Shown here in pieces: positions 9,205 to 20,108 of a stretch of 64,000 bases of DNA. Each line of letters begins with the position of its first letter. Position 1 is the first letter of the stretch. This DNA comes from Streptomyces rubrogriseus (GTDB lineage Bacteria > Actinomycetota > Actinomycetes > Streptomycetales > Streptomycetaceae): positions 8,347,862 to 8,411,861 of the forward strand of contig NZ_CP116256.1 in assembly GCF_027947575.1 (NCBI RefSeq), in the 5' to 3' direction. A program made the position numbers and the translations under genes. The notes under the pieces were generated by a model. That model was not told the origin of the DNA, made no database searches, and was given only the letters and a program-made list of their open reading frames with translations.

Positions 9205-9553
9205 GGGACCGGGTCGCGGCCGTACGCGCGACCCGGCCGTTACCGGGTGCGTGGAGGAACGGCCGGAGAACGGCGAACCACGACAACGCGGAACGCACGG
9301 CGAAACAGGGCGGCGAGGGTCGCGTCCGGCACGTCCGGACACGGCGGGAGCACGGCCGGGCCACGGTCGCGGACGGGCGAAGCCGGGCCCAATCGGGGCG
9401 AAAGCCGCAGCGAACCGGAGTCCTGACCCGATTCACCACCCCTGGGTCATCACACAGCGCGATCCGCATTCCTATGATGGGCCCACACACCGCGGGCCGC
9501 TGCGACCAGGCAGTCCGAAGCGGTGCAGATGCGGCGCGATGGTGGAGGGGTCG
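9205..9553. other. Intergenic region before the phosphatase gene
   Basis: About 350 bp without a supported gene. TATGAT at 9473-9478 is a good -10 hexamer about 75 bp before the phosphatase start, but no TTGAC-like -35 is correctly spaced. Nothing else stands out. Confidence 0.35.
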
Positions 9554-10645
9554 ATGACTCAGGGGGCCGGTCAGGGACCCGAGGTGGAGCGGACGGCGAC
9601 GGTGCGCGACTTCCGGGTACCCGCGTACGTCCACGAGACCGCTCCGTACGCTGCCCCCGGCACGCACGCGGGCGAGTCCGCGCCGCCCCCCGAGGAGGGA
9701 CTCGAGGAGGCCCTGCCCGAGGGCTACACGCCCACGCAGCGCGATCTGCCCGTCATCCGTCGGGGTGACACGGTTCAGGTCACGGTCGACCCCGCACCGG
9801 CGGCGGCGCAGCAGCCCTCGACCGGGCAGGGACCCCTGTTCGTCGTCGGCGACGTGCACGGCTACCTCGACGAGCTGCTGGCCGCCCTGCGGGAGAAGGG
9901 CCTCGTCGACGACGCCGGCCAGTGGTGCGCGGGCACCTCCCGGCTGTGGTTCCTCGGCGACTTCACCGACCGCGGCCCGGACGGCATCGGCGTCATCGAC
10001 CTGGTGATGCGGCTGTCCGCCGAGGCCGCCGCGGCCGGCGGCTACTGCAAGGCGCTGATGGGCAACCACGAACTGCTGCTGCTCGGCGCCAAGCGGTTCG
10101 GCGACACCCCCGTAAACTCCGGCGCGGGCACCGCCACCTTCCAGGCCGCATGGCTGCTGAACGGCGGCCAGAAGACCGACATGGACCGCCTGCAGGACCA
10201 CCACCTGCAGTGGATGGCCCGTCTCGACGCCATGGAGGAGGTCGACGACCACCTCCTGGTCCACTCGGACGCCACGACCTACCTCGACTACGGCCGCTCC
10301 ATCGAAGAGGTCAACGACACCGTCCGCGAGACGCTCACGCGCAACGACGCGGAGGAGGTGTGGGACCTGTTCCGCAAGTTCACCAAGCGCTTCTCCTTCC
10401 GCGACGAGGGCGGCGCCGACGCCGTGCGCTCACTGCTTGATACGTACGGCGGCACCCGGATCGTTCACGGCCACAGTCCCATCCCCTACCTGCTGGGCGA
10501 AGTCGGCTCCGAGGACGGCGAGGACGACACCCGCACCGTGGTCGAGGGACCGCACGTCTACGCGGACGGCCTGGCCATCGCGATGGACGGCGGAGTGACC
10601 ATGGCCGGAAAGCTGCTGGTCCAGCAACTTCCGCTGGACGCCTGA
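9554..10645 (+). CDS. PPP-type metallophosphoesterase, probable protein phosphatase
   Basis: A 363-residue cytosolic phosphoesterase with the three metal-binding signatures of the PPP superfamily in order: GDVHG (about residue 99), GDFTDRG (about 135) and GNHE (about 170). A later HGHSP supplies the remaining metal ligand. About 95 residues of charged, Pro-rich sequence precede the catalytic domain. PPP enzymes with this signature act on phospho-Ser/Thr and sometimes phospho-Tyr proteins, or on ApaH-type dinucleotides. S. coelicolor has a dual-specificity phosphatase SppA with such motifs, and this may be its counterpart (from memory, unchecked). The ATG at 9554 has GGAGGGG six bases upstream; another ATG 15 bp earlier lacks a site. 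Confidence 0.83.
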   Translation: MTQGAGQGPEVERTATVRDFRVPAYVHETAPYAAPGTHAGESAPPPEEGLEEALPEGYTPTQRDLPVIRRGDTVQVTVDPAPAAAQQPSTGQGPLFVVGDVHGYLDELLAALREKGLVDDAGQWCAGTSRLWFLGDFTDRGPDGIGVIDLVMRLSAEAAAAGGYCKALMGNHELLLLGAKRFGDTPVNSGAGTATFQAAWLLNGGQKTDMDRLQDHHLQWMARLDAMEEVDDHLLVHSDATTYLDYGRSIEEVNDTVRETLTRNDAEEVWDLFRKFTKRFSFRDEGGADAVRSLLDTYGGTRIVHGHSPIPYLLGEVGSEDGEDDTRTVVEGPHVYADGLAIAMDGGVTMAGKLLVQQLPLDA

Positions 10646-10833
10646 CCCTTCACCGGACGGGTTTTCCGGCAGTACCGTCCGTACAGACCGGCACCCAATT
10701 TCTGGAAACCCCCTGTCACCCTCCACCGTCACCGCTCTACCATCGGCTTATCCGTAGCAGGCTCCCCTCCGTTTCTGCCCGACGGCTCGTTGGCATGCGA
10801 GCCCCAAGCCCTACGGAGCATCGGGGGATGCAC

Positions 10834-11700
10834 ATGAACAGCGTTCCGCAGCACCTGCCGAGCGAGGACCGCCAGGAGTACGAGCGGATCCTCGACGAGG
10901 CGCTGCGCTCCGCACCACACCGCCCGGAGCTGGCCGCTGTCGGTCAGCGGCTCAACTCCGAACAACTGCGCACCATGGCACTCAACGCCACCGCCCTCAT
11001 CACGGCGGCGGCCACGACCGAGTACCAGCACTACGTGAAGGTCCGCGAGGAACTGCGCCACCCGGCGTCCTCGGGCCCGTCGCCCGCCACGCGCGAGTCC
11101 GGCTCCCAGGAGCAGGGCACGAGCGCGGGGGGACTCGCCGCCACCATGGGCGAGATGGCCGAGGCGACCGGCGCGGGCGCCGTCGCCGTGGTCGCCGTCC
11201 TGGCGCCGGTCCTGGCCGGCACCGCCGCGGCGATATTCCTGCTGGTCGGCTATCTCCTGAAGATGCTCGACCCGGGGCAGACCTTCGCGCAGACCATGCT
11301 CACCACGGGATGGGTGTTCGGCGCCGTGACCGCGGTGTCGATCCTCGTCGCCGCGGTGGGGCTGCTGCTCACCGCGCTGCGCAACCGCCCCTCGGCCGAG
11401 TCCGGCTTCTACGACGCGCGCGACGAGGAGGTGGCCCGGGCCAGGGACGCCTGGCACGAGGCCCTGTTGGAACGCGGCATACTGCCCTTCCTCCGGGAGG
11501 CGCTCAGCGACCCGGGCACGGCGGCACTGCGCCGCACGCAACCGGCGGCCCCGGGCAGCAGCCGTATGCCGCACCTGGGCTACGGCCGTCCCGGGTTCAC
11601 CAGTCCCGACGGCGGCCCCGACGCGGGCCCGCGGCCGAGCTACTCGAGCCCGGACTACAGCAGTCCGGACTTCGGTGGCCCGGAACACCGGACCGAGTAG
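10834..11700 (+). CDS. Membrane protein of unknown function
   Basis: A 288-residue protein with a cytoplasmic alpha-helical N-terminus of about 95 residues (AVGQRLNSEQLRTMALNATA then LITAAATTEYQHY). Two hydrophobic segments follow, AGAVAVVAVLAPVLAGTAAA and the stretch around VFGAVTAVSILVAAVGLLL, and then a C-terminal tail rich in Ser, Pro, Asp and Tyr (PSYSSPDYSSPDFGGP). I do not recognise a characterised family. The neighbours give no functional link. The ATG at 10834 follows GGGGG by six bases; an ATG six bases earlier is less well spaced. Confidence 0.8.
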   Translation: MNSVPQHLPSEDRQEYERILDEALRSAPHRPELAAVGQRLNSEQLRTMALNATALITAAATTEYQHYVKVREELRHPASSGPSPATRESGSQEQGTSAGGLAATMGEMAEATGAGAVAVVAVLAPVLAGTAAAIFLLVGYLLKMLDPGQTFAQTMLTTGWVFGAVTAVSILVAAVGLLLTALRNRPSAESGFYDARDEEVARARDAWHEALLERGILPFLREALSDPGTAALRRTQPAAPGSSRMPHLGYGRPGFTSPDGGPDAGPRPSYSSPDYSSPDFGGPEHRTE

Positions 11701-11724
11701 CCACCGGCACGGGCGGGCAGCGGT

Positions 11725-13185
11725 TCAGAGGATGCCCGCCCGGCCGGCGGCGGTGACCCAGGACGGGAACTCGGACAGCAGACGGTCGTACAGCTCCGGG
11801 TCCGGTACGGTGCCGATGTCGTCGACGGCGAAGAAGCCGACGTTGTCGACGCGACGGCCCGGCAGGGTATCGAACCGCTCCAGCACCCCGTAGTCGGAGC
11901 GCCCGAGCCCGACGAACTGCCAGAAGACGGGTTCCTCCACGGCCTCCCGCAACTCCCGCTCGATCTCGGCGTTGCGGTAGACACCGCCGTCGGAGAAGAA
12001 CAGCACCAGGGTCGGGACCGGTGCCGGGTCGGCCCGGACGAAGGCCCGGACCTCGGCGATCACCTTCTGCTCCTCGTTCTGGATGCCGACCGCCCGCATG
12101 TCGACCTGCTCGGGGTGCAGGCCCTTCTTCCTGCCCCGCCGGAACAGGCTGATCTCCCCCACCCGCACGTGCAGCCGCAGCCACTCGGGCAGGTCGCCCA
12201 GGCGCAGGTCGGGCAGGCGCGCCGGGTTGGAGGCGAAGGTCCAGGCCTGCATCTCCCCGTCGTCGTCCAACTGCGCGGCGACGGCGGCCATCCGCTCCAC
12301 GACGTCCGCGACGACGCCCTTGGAGTAGAGGAAGGACATCGACCCGGAGGCGTCCAGTACGAGGACGACGCGCGCGGTGATCCCGGCCGCCCCGTGCTTG
12401 CTCAGGCTGACCGCGACCTGCTCCTTGCGCAGGGACAGCCGCTTGCGCATGTCCACGGGGAGGCGCTCCTCACCCTTGGTGAACCGGGGGCCGGTGGCGG
12501 CCGGCGCCGGGGCCGGTGGCGACGCCGGTGGCGGTGGCGACGCCGGGACCGGTGGCGGTACGGCTGTCGTCGGCGGGGTGGGCACCGGAGGAGCCGTGGG
12601 CGGGGCGGTGGCCGGGGTGGCGGGCGCCGACGGGGGAGCGTCGTCGTCCACGGTGATGCCGAAGTCGGTCGCCAGTCCCGCCAGCCCGGAGGCGTACCCC
12701 TGTCCCACCGCACGGAACTTCCACGTCCCTCCGCGCCGGTACAACTCGCCGCCGACCAGCGCGGTCTCCGTGTCGGCCGTCATGTCGAACCGGGCCAGTT
12801 CGGTGCCGGTCGCGGCGTCCAGCAACCGCAGCGACAGCCCCGGAACCCGGCCGAAGGTGCCGCCGTCCGCCGAGGCGCACAGGACGATGCGTTCGACCGC
12901 CGCCTCGACCGCGCGCAGATCCACCTCGACGGAATCGGTCGTGGTACCCGGGTTCGCACCGGGGCCGGCCCGCTTGCCCAGGTGGCCCACCGCGCCGGAC
13001 GTGTGGCGGGGTTGGTTGTAGAGGACGAAGTCACCGTCGTCCCGCACCCGCCCGGCCGAGGTGAGCAGCAGGGCGGAGGCGTCGACCTCGGGGACGCCCG
13101 GTCCGGGGGACCACACGAGTTCGGCACGCACCGCGGGGGAGTCGACGGCGACGTTGGCACCCTTGCTCAAGGAGGTGGCTGTCAT
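11725..13185 (-). CDS. TerD-domain and VWA-domain fusion protein
   Basis: A 486-residue two-domain protein. Residues about 1-180 form a TerD/CABP-type stress domain ([17 protein letters not shown], then [18 protein letters not shown] and the later [19 protein letters not shown]). A Pro/Ala-rich linker of about 50 residues follows. The C-terminal VWA domain carries the metal-ion adhesion motif DASGS (about residue 281) and FSDGGVY. TerD proteins bind calcium and belong to tellurite-resistance and stress systems; VWA partners usually mediate metal-dependent protein contacts. Fusing both in one chain suggests a self-contained Ter scaffold. Cytosolic, no signal peptide. No other ter genes are adjacent. 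The start at 13185 gives the complete TerD N-terminus. Confidence 0.88.
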   Translation of the reverse strand: MTATSLSKGANVAVDSPAVRAELVWSPGPGVPEVDASALLLTSAGRVRDDGDFVLYNQPRHTSGAVGHLGKRAGPGANPGTTTDSVEVDLRAVEAAVERIVLCASADGGTFGRVPGLSLRLLDAATGTELARFDMTADTETALVGGELYRRGGTWKFRAVGQGYASGLAGLATDFGITVDDDAPPSAPATPATAPPTAPPVPTPPTTAVPPPVPASPPPPASPPAPAPAATGPRFTKGEERLPVDMRKRLSLRKEQVAVSLSKHGAAGITARVVLVLDASGSMSFLYSKGVVADVVERMAAVAAQLDDDGEMQAWTFASNPARLPDLRLGDLPEWLRLHVRVGEISLFRRGRKKGLHPEQVDMRAVGIQNEEQKVIAEVRAFVRADPAPVPTLVLFFSDGGVYRNAEIERELREAVEEPVFWQFVGLGRSDYGVLERFDTLPGRRVDNVGFFAVDDIGTVPDPELYDRLLSEFPSWVTAAGRAGIL

Positions 13186-13264
13186 GCGCCCAGTCTGCCG
13201 AGCAGGATCCCCCGGCGGGGAGAGGGCCGACCCTGCGGCCTGTCCCCCTCCCGCACCGGTTCAC

Positions 13265-15262
<1,998 letters not shown>

Positions 15263-15275
15263 CAAAGGTGCCTCC

Positions 15276-15303
15276 ACGCTAGCGCCCATTCGGGCGCGGT
15301 GAA
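15276..15303 (-). promoter_or_regulatory. Possible thiC promoter
   Basis: On the minus strand TTCACC (15303-15298) and TAGCGT (15281-15276) are separated by 16 bp. Transcription would start a few bases before the riboswitch. The match to Streptomyces vegetative promoters is only fair. Confidence 0.45.
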
Positions 15304-15338
15304 CAGAGGGCCCCCCTCGTTCTTGCGATGATCGGGCG

Positions 15339-16868
15339 GTGACCACACCGCAGCCCCCCTCCTTTCCACCGCGCCGGCCCCGCCGCGGACCGAACGCCGA
15401 AGAGGGCGACGGCCGGGCGACCGGCCACGCCCCCGGCGTCGCTTCCGAGGCGAACGCCGGCAGACACGAGACGGATTACGGGCACCATGCGGACCACGGG
15501 CACGGTGCGGGCGGCGGACACGGTGCGAGCAGTGGGCACGGTGCGGGCGGCGGGCACGGGCACTCGCACGGGCACGGCCACGGACCGGCGGCTCCCGTCT
15601 CCCGGCATCTGCGGAAGGTCATCGCCGCGATCCTGATCCCCTTCACCGCGGCCGTCCTGGTCGGGCTCGCGGTGCTGTGGCCGGGTGGCGCACCGCCGCA
15701 CGAGCGCACCGGCGTCGGCTTCGACCGGCAGACGCAGCAGGCCACCGTCACCAAGGTGGTCGAGCTGAGCTGCCAGTCCGTCAACGCCTCGGGCGGTGTC
15801 CCGACCGGCGACACGTCCACCGCCGAGGGTTCCTCCGCGGCGCAGCAGGCGAAGGGCGACTGCAAGCGGGCGACCATCCGTGTCGACACCGGCGACGACA
15901 AGGGCCGCACGTTCGACGAGATCGTGCAGCCGGACCAGTCACGGCAGTTGCACGAGGGCCAGAAGGTGGTGGTCGCCTACGAGCCCTCCGCGCCGAAGGA
16001 CCTGCAGTACTCGGTGACCGACATCAACCGCCGGCTCCCGCTGGCCCTGCTCGCCGGCATCTTCGCCCTCGCCGTCGTGGTCGTGGGACGGCTGCGCGGG
16101 CTCATGGCGCTGGTCTCGCTGGCCATCAGCTTCCTGCTGCTGAACTTCTTCATCCTGCCCGCCATCCTGCAGGGCTCGAACCCCCTGGTCGTGGCGGTGA
16201 TCGGGTCCAGCGCCATCATGCTGATCGCGTTGTACCTGTGCCACGGACTGTCGGCCCGCACATCCGTGGCGGTGCTGGGCACCCTGATCTCGCTGCTGCT
16301 GATCGGCGTGCTCGGGTCTCTCTTCATCGGCTGGGCCGCGCTCACCGGCAACACGGACGACAACACCGGCCTCATTCACGGCCTGTACCCGTCCATCGAC
16401 ATGAGCGGTCTGCTGCTCGCCGGGGTCATCATCGGTTCGCTCGGTGTCCTCGACGACGTGACGGTCACCCAGACGTCGGCGGTATGGGAACTGCACGAAG
16501 CCAACCCGACGATGGGCTGGCGCGGCCTGTACCGGGCGGGCATCCGCATCGGCCGGGACCACATCGCCTCGGTGGTGAACACGCTCGTCCTCGCCTACGC
16601 GGGCGCGGCACTCCCCCTGCTGCTGCTGTTCTCGATCGCGCAGAGCGGTGTGGGGACCGTCGCCAACAGCGAGCTGGTCGCGGAGGAGATCGTGCGGACG
16701 CTGGTCGGCTCGATCGGGCTGGTGGCCTCCGTGCCGGTCACCACGGCCCTCGCCGCCCTGGTCGTGTCGGCGGACCGTCCGGCCGAACGACCGGCCCAGG
16801 TGGCGACGGCGGGTGGCGGGGCCAGTTCCCCGGCCCGTGGCGGGCGAGGCCGTCGCCGCAAGCGCTGA
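15339..16868 (+). CDS. YibE/F family membrane protein with His-rich N-terminus
   Basis: A 509-residue protein of the YibE/F family (polytopic, function poorly defined, sometimes proposed in transport). A cytoplasmic N-terminus of about 85 residues ends in a His/Gly repeat (GHHADHGHGAGGGHGASSGH and on to HGHSHGHGHG), which looks metal-binding. A first membrane segment is near residue 95, followed by an extracytoplasmic domain with Cys residues (ELSCQSV, KGDCKRA). About seven further helices follow, with the family motif DDVTVTQTSAVWEL. The C-terminus is basic. GTG at 15339 has no ribosome site, so it may be leaderless. It converges with ssgA, 50 bp apart. Confidence 0.85.
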   Translation: MTTPQPPSFPPRRPRRGPNAEEGDGRATGHAPGVASEANAGRHETDYGHHADHGHGAGGGHGASSGHGAGGGHGHSHGHGHGPAAPVSRHLRKVIAAILIPFTAAVLVGLAVLWPGGAPPHERTGVGFDRQTQQATVTKVVELSCQSVNASGGVPTGDTSTAEGSSAAQQAKGDCKRATIRVDTGDDKGRTFDEIVQPDQSRQLHEGQKVVVAYEPSAPKDLQYSVTDINRRLPLALLAGIFALAVVVVGRLRGLMALVSLAISFLLLNFFILPAILQGSNPLVVAVIGSSAIMLIALYLCHGLSARTSVAVLGTLISLLLIGVLGSLFIGWAALTGNTDDNTGLIHGLYPSIDMSGLLLAGVIIGSLGVLDDVTVTQTSAVWELHEANPTMGWRGLYRAGIRIGRDHIASVVNTLVLAYAGAALPLLLLFSIAQSGVGTVANSELVAEEIVRTLVGSIGLVASVPVTTALAALVVSADRPAERPAQVATAGGGASSPARGGRGRRRKR

Positions 16869-16918
16869 CGCGTCCGGCGAAGCGTTACGCCAGCGACCGC
16901 ATGGGCTGCCGGAACGGT

Positions 16919-17356
16919 TCAGCCCGCGCTCTGTTCCTCCGCCAGGATGCGGTCCAGGGCCTCGTCGAGGTGGCTGTCGAAGTCGGCGAGCGCGCCCTCC
17001 TGACCCAGCGGCACCAACTTGTCGGTGCGGTCGAGGAAGGCCACCAGGGGCGCGGCGGAGGAACGGAACAGTGCCTGGTCGCTGCCGACCTGAAGCCGGA
17101 TCAGCACCTCGGCCAGCGGCTCCGGCTCCACCGGCGCGATGCGCACGTCACCGTCACCGCACGGCCGGCCCACCCCGTCCACCAGCAGCTCCCGGCCGAA
17201 GGCCCAGGTCACCGGCGCGTCTCCGGGCAGATGAAAGGTCAGGCGTACGGCATAGGGATCCCGGGTCTCGTAGCGCAGCTCCACCGGGATGCGGAAAGAG
17301 AGCTCCTCGGACACGAGAAAGCTCATCATGACCTCTGCCTGTACGGACTCGCCCAT
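16919..17356 (-). CDS. ssgA: Sporulation and cell division protein SsgA
   Basis: SsgA, the founding SALP protein of streptomycetes, which marks septum and branch sites and is needed for sporulation-specific division through SsgB and FtsZ. The core MSFLVSEELSFRIPVELRYE-like N-terminus, FHLPGDAPVTWAFGRELLVD and FLDRTDKLVPLGQE are strongly characteristic. From the ATG at 17356 the product is 145 residues; from the ATG at 17326 it is 135, with GAGG five bases upstream. As I remember, the S. griseus protein is the longer form and S. coelicolor the shorter, so the start is uncertain. It lies 100 bp downstream of ssgR on the same strand, matching the known SsgR-dependent arrangement. Confidence 0.93.
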   Translation of the reverse strand: MGESVQAEVMMSFLVSEELSFRIPVELRYETRDPYAVRLTFHLPGDAPVTWAFGRELLVDGVGRPCGDGDVRIAPVEPEPLAEVLIRLQVGSDQALFRSSAAPLVAFLDRTDKLVPLGQEGALADFDSHLDEALDRILAEEQSAG

Positions 17357-17456
17357 TCGCCTACCCCGTCATTCGCCGTCGACTGTCCGGGAATCAAACC
17401 TCTAACACTGGTGGCATCTTGCTCAACGTACACACCAGATCACAAGGAGTGAGTTT

Positions 17457-18305
17457 TCAGATACTGATAGAGAGCGCGAGCGACCCCAGCCGCCGCCCCA
17501 CCTCGTTCTGCAACCGCTGAGCCGCTGGGAGCAAACGGTCCGCCTGGTGGAGGGGCAGGGAGATGGCCATCGTGGCGGCCGTGGTGCCGACGGTGATCGG
17601 GATCGCCGCGCAGACCGTCCCCAGCGCGTACTCCTGGCGCTCGGTCACCGGCGCCATCCGGCGCATGCGTTCCAGCCGCTTCAGGAGACTGTGGCCGTCA
17701 CGCACCGTGTACGGCGTGAGGGGCTGCACCGGGTAGCGGTCCAGGTGGTCGCGGCGCGCGTCGTCGTCCAGCTGGGACAGCAGACACTGCCCGATGGCGT
17801 GTGCGTGTCCCGTCTCCCGGAAGTCCGCCCATTCCTCGACCGCCGGAGTGCCCGGGGTGTCGGAGACGCACATGACCTCGATCTCGCCGTCCCGGTACAT
17901 GGCGTAGTACACGGGGACGCCGATCGCGTCGCGCCAGCGCGCCATGGTGTCGACCACCGTGCTGCGACGTTTCTGCTCGGCCCCGCTGCTGCTCAGCCGC
18001 TCGGCGGCCTCACCGAGGAAGAACAGCCCCTTGTCCCGGCGCAGATAGCCCTCGTGCACCAGGGTGCGCAGCAGGTGGTAGGCCGTGGGGAGCGCCAGTC
18101 CCGTCTCGCGGGCCAGTTGCTTGGCGGGGGCTCCGTACTCGTGCTCCGCGACGCGTTCGAGCAGGCGCATCGCGCGCTGCACGGAGCCGATCAGAGTCGC
18201 GGACGGCGGGTCGGCAGAGGGCGACGCGGGGGGTGTCCGAGACGTCGGGCAGGGCTGCACGGGAAGGGCGTGCAGCTGAGCGAATGCGGTGTCAGCCGTG
18301 GCCAA
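17457..18305 (-). CDS. ssgR: IclR-family activator SsgR
   Basis: An IclR-type regulator. The winged helix is at about residues 38-95 (LIGSVQRAMRLLERVAEHEY, then GLALPTAYHLLRTLVHEGYL), and the effector domain contains TGHAHAIGQCLLSQLDDDAR and CAAIPITVG. Its place directly upstream of ssgA identifies it as SsgR, the activator of ssgA in S. coelicolor. I keep the TTG start at 18305 because GGGAG is six bases upstream; this adds about 35 poorly conserved Pro/Ser-rich residues, and an internal start near residue 41 is possible. Confidence 0.88.
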   Translation of the reverse strand: MATADTAFAQLHALPVQPCPTSRTPPASPSADPPSATLIGSVQRAMRLLERVAEHEYGAPAKQLARETGLALPTAYHLLRTLVHEGYLRRDKGLFFLGEAAERLSSSGAEQKRRSTVVDTMARWRDAIGVPVYYAMYRDGEIEVMCVSDTPGTPAVEEWADFRETGHAHAIGQCLLSQLDDDARRDHLDRYPVQPLTPYTVRDGHSLLKRLERMRRMAPVTERQEYALGTVCAAIPITVGTTAATMAISLPLHQADRLLPAAQRLQNEVGRRLGSLALSISI

Positions 18306-18499
18306 GGATCACTCCCGGAACGCGAGGTGGCAGCCCGTGCGGCGAACACGGGTGGGGGGTGCGCCGTTCGCGGAGTCGCCCCCGCGTGGAGTTCCGGACT
18401 CTAACCGTCGGTCACCGCTCACCGACGGTCCGTCCGGGAAACTTCCCTCGCCCGAGGGAACCGGTGGTTCCTGTTACCGCCACCGGTGTCCCACGTCTC

Positions 18500-18712
18500 T
18501 CACCAGTCGCTGCGCGACGACGAACTCGACATGAACTTGCGTACGACGTAGATCAGTCCGCCGACGAGCGCGACGAAGACCAGCAGCTTGAACAGCAGTC
18601 CGACCACGAACCCGACCACGCTGGCGATCAGTCCGCCGAACACGACCAGGGCGATGACCGGCACCGCGATCCACTTCACCCACCACGGCAGTCCCGTGAA
18701 GATCTCTCGCAT
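18500..18712 (-). CDS. Small membrane protein (DUF5326-like)
   Basis: A 70-residue protein dominated by two adjacent hydrophobic helices (WIAVPVIALVVFGGLIASVV, then FVVGLLFKLLVFVALVGGLI) and a short Ser-rich tail ending RSDW. Its length and pattern fit the small DUF5326 family of actinobacterial inner-membrane proteins. Function is unknown. It stands alone between ssgR and the cupin gene, all on the minus strand. Confidence 0.8.
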   Translation of the reverse strand: MREIFTGLPWWVKWIAVPVIALVVFGGLIASVVGFVVGLLFKLLVFVALVGGLIYVVRKFMSSSSSRSDW

Positions 18713-18853
18713 CGCCCTTGCCTCACCTTTCGGGGAATCCTGTGAATCCTCTGATGTCCTGCCCTCGATGCTAGAGCGGCGAGCGCCACGGCAGGGGCCC
18801 CGCGTCCCTTGTCTCCCCCTGACCGGTCCCCTAGGGAATCCCGGGGTCGCGTC

Positions 18854-19171
18854 TCAGCTCTCCGGCGGAGAGAACACCACCAGGACCCGCAGGTCCTCGC
18901 TGATGTGATGGAACTTGTGGGCGACGCCGGCCGGCACGTAGACCACGCTGCCGCGGGCGACCTGGGTGGTCTCCATGCCCACGGTGATCGCCGCCCGTCC
19001 GCTCACCACGAAGTACACCTCGTCCTGCGCGTGCGGCCTCTGCGGGTCGGTCGTGCCCGCGTCGAGGGCGTAAAGACCGACCGACATGTTCCGCTCCCGC
19101 AGGAACTGCAGGTAGGCACCGTCGTTGGCGGCGCGTTCCGCCTCCAGTTCGTCCAGCCGGAATGCCTTCAT
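18854..19171 (-). CDS. Single-domain cupin protein
   Basis: A 105-residue cupin. The two cupin motifs are visible as RPHAQDEVYFVVSGRAAITV (metal-ligand His and Glu) and VYVPAGVAHKFHHISEDL (second His). Such one-domain cupins are small cytosolic metal-binding proteins with varied enzymatic or binding roles, and the substrate cannot be told from sequence. The start at 19171 gives the full N-terminal helix MKAFRLDELEAERAA. It diverges from the membrane-protein gene at 19231 across 59 bp. Confidence 0.85.
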   Translation of the reverse strand: MKAFRLDELEAERAANDGAYLQFLRERNMSVGLYALDAGTTDPQRPHAQDEVYFVVSGRAAITVGMETTQVARGSVVYVPAGVAHKFHHISEDLRVLVVFSPPES

Positions 19172-19230
19172 CGCCTCGTCCGCCCCTGCCTCGCCGTTCG
19201 TGTCCGATCGCGTCTGCCACGATCAGACAC

Positions 19231-19608
19231 ATGAAGAATTTCCTAGTCAAGACGATCGCCAACGCCGGCGCCCTCGCGGTCGCCGTGTGGCTGCTCGACA
19301 AAATCACCCTGACCGGGGGCGGCACCGGCGAGAAGGCTCTCACGCTGATCGTGGTCGCCCTGGTGTTCGGCCTGGTCAACATGGTCGTGAAGCCGATCGT
19401 GCAGGTGCTGACCTTCCCGCTGTTCATCCTGACCCTCGGCCTGTTCACGCTGGTGGTCAACGCGCTGATGCTGCTTCTCACGTCGTGGGTGGCCGACAAG
19501 CTCGACCTGAGCTTCCACGTGGACGGGTTCTGGACCGCCGTCCTGGGCGGCCTGATCGTCTCGATCGTCTCCTGGGCGCTCAACGCGTTCCTGCCCGACG
19601 GGGACTGA
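19231..19608 (+). CDS. Phage holin family 4 type (YvlD-like) membrane protein
   Basis: A 125-residue protein with four hydrophobic helices, including NAGALAVAVWLLDKITL, ALTLIVVALVFGLVNMVVKP and TFPLFILTLGLFTLVVNALM. The pattern NMVVKPIVQVLTFPLFILTL is typical of the YvlD/holin-4 superfamily, which is chromosomal and not evidence of a phage. ATG at 19231 lacks a good ribosome site and may be leaderless. It lies 5 bp before ptpA and is probably co-transcribed with ptpA and the PLP enzyme. Confidence 0.85.
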   Translation: MKNFLVKTIANAGALAVAVWLLDKITLTGGGTGEKALTLIVVALVFGLVNMVVKPIVQVLTFPLFILTLGLFTLVVNALMLLLTSWVADKLDLSFHVDGFWTAVLGGLIVSIVSWALNAFLPDGD

Positions 19609-19613
19609 TCCCG

Positions 19614-20108
19614 ATGACCTACCGCGTCTGTTTCGTGTGCACGGGCAACATCTGCCGTTCCCCGATGGCCGAGGCCGTCTTCCACGCGCGCGTGGCCGAC
19701 GCCGGACTCGGCCACCTCGTCGAGGCCGACAGCGCCGGCACCGGCGGCTGGCACGAGGGAGAGGGCGCGGACCCTCGCACCGAGGCCGTGCTGGCGGAGC
19801 ACGGTTACGACCTGGACCACGCGGCCCGGCAGTTCCAGCAGTCCTGGTTCTCCCGCCTCGACCTGGTCGTCGCCCTCGACGCCGGTCATCTGAGGGCCCT
19901 GCGGCGCCTCGCCCCCACGGAGCGGGACGCGGCCAAGGTGCGTCTGCTGCGGTCGTACGACCCCGCGGTCGCGGGCGGCGACCTGGACGTCCCGGACCCG
20001 TACTACGGGGGCCGGGACGGCTTCGAGGAATGCCTTGAGATGGTGGAGGCGGCGAGCACCGGTCTGCTCGCCGCGGTACGTGAGCAAGTGGAAGGACGGG
20101 CGGCATGA
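19614..20108 (+). CDS. ptpA: Low-molecular-weight protein tyrosine phosphatase PtpA
   Basis: A 164-residue LMW phosphotyrosine phosphatase. The P-loop VCTGNICRSP (catalytic Cys9, Arg15) is at the very N-terminus and the acid loop DVPDPYYGG (about residue 125) supplies the general-acid Asp. PtpA of S. coelicolor removes phosphate from tyrosine and affects secondary metabolism when overexpressed. The ATG at 19614 lies 5 bp after the previous stop. Its own stop overlaps the next start as ATGA, so translation is coupled to the PLP enzyme gene. Confidence 0.94.
   Translation: MTYRVCFVCTGNICRSPMAEAVFHARVADAGLGHLVEADSAGTGGWHEGEGADPRTEAVLAEHGYDLDHAARQFQQSWFSRLDLVVALDAGHLRALRRLAPTERDAAKVRLLRSYDPAVAGGDLDVPDPYYGGRDGFEECLEMVEAASTGLLAAVREQVEGRAA

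Noticed and set aside
19231..19608. Holin-type protein as a sign of a prophage
   Set aside because: The family is widespread on chromosomes as YvlD-like proteins; no lysin, integrase or structural phage genes are nearby.
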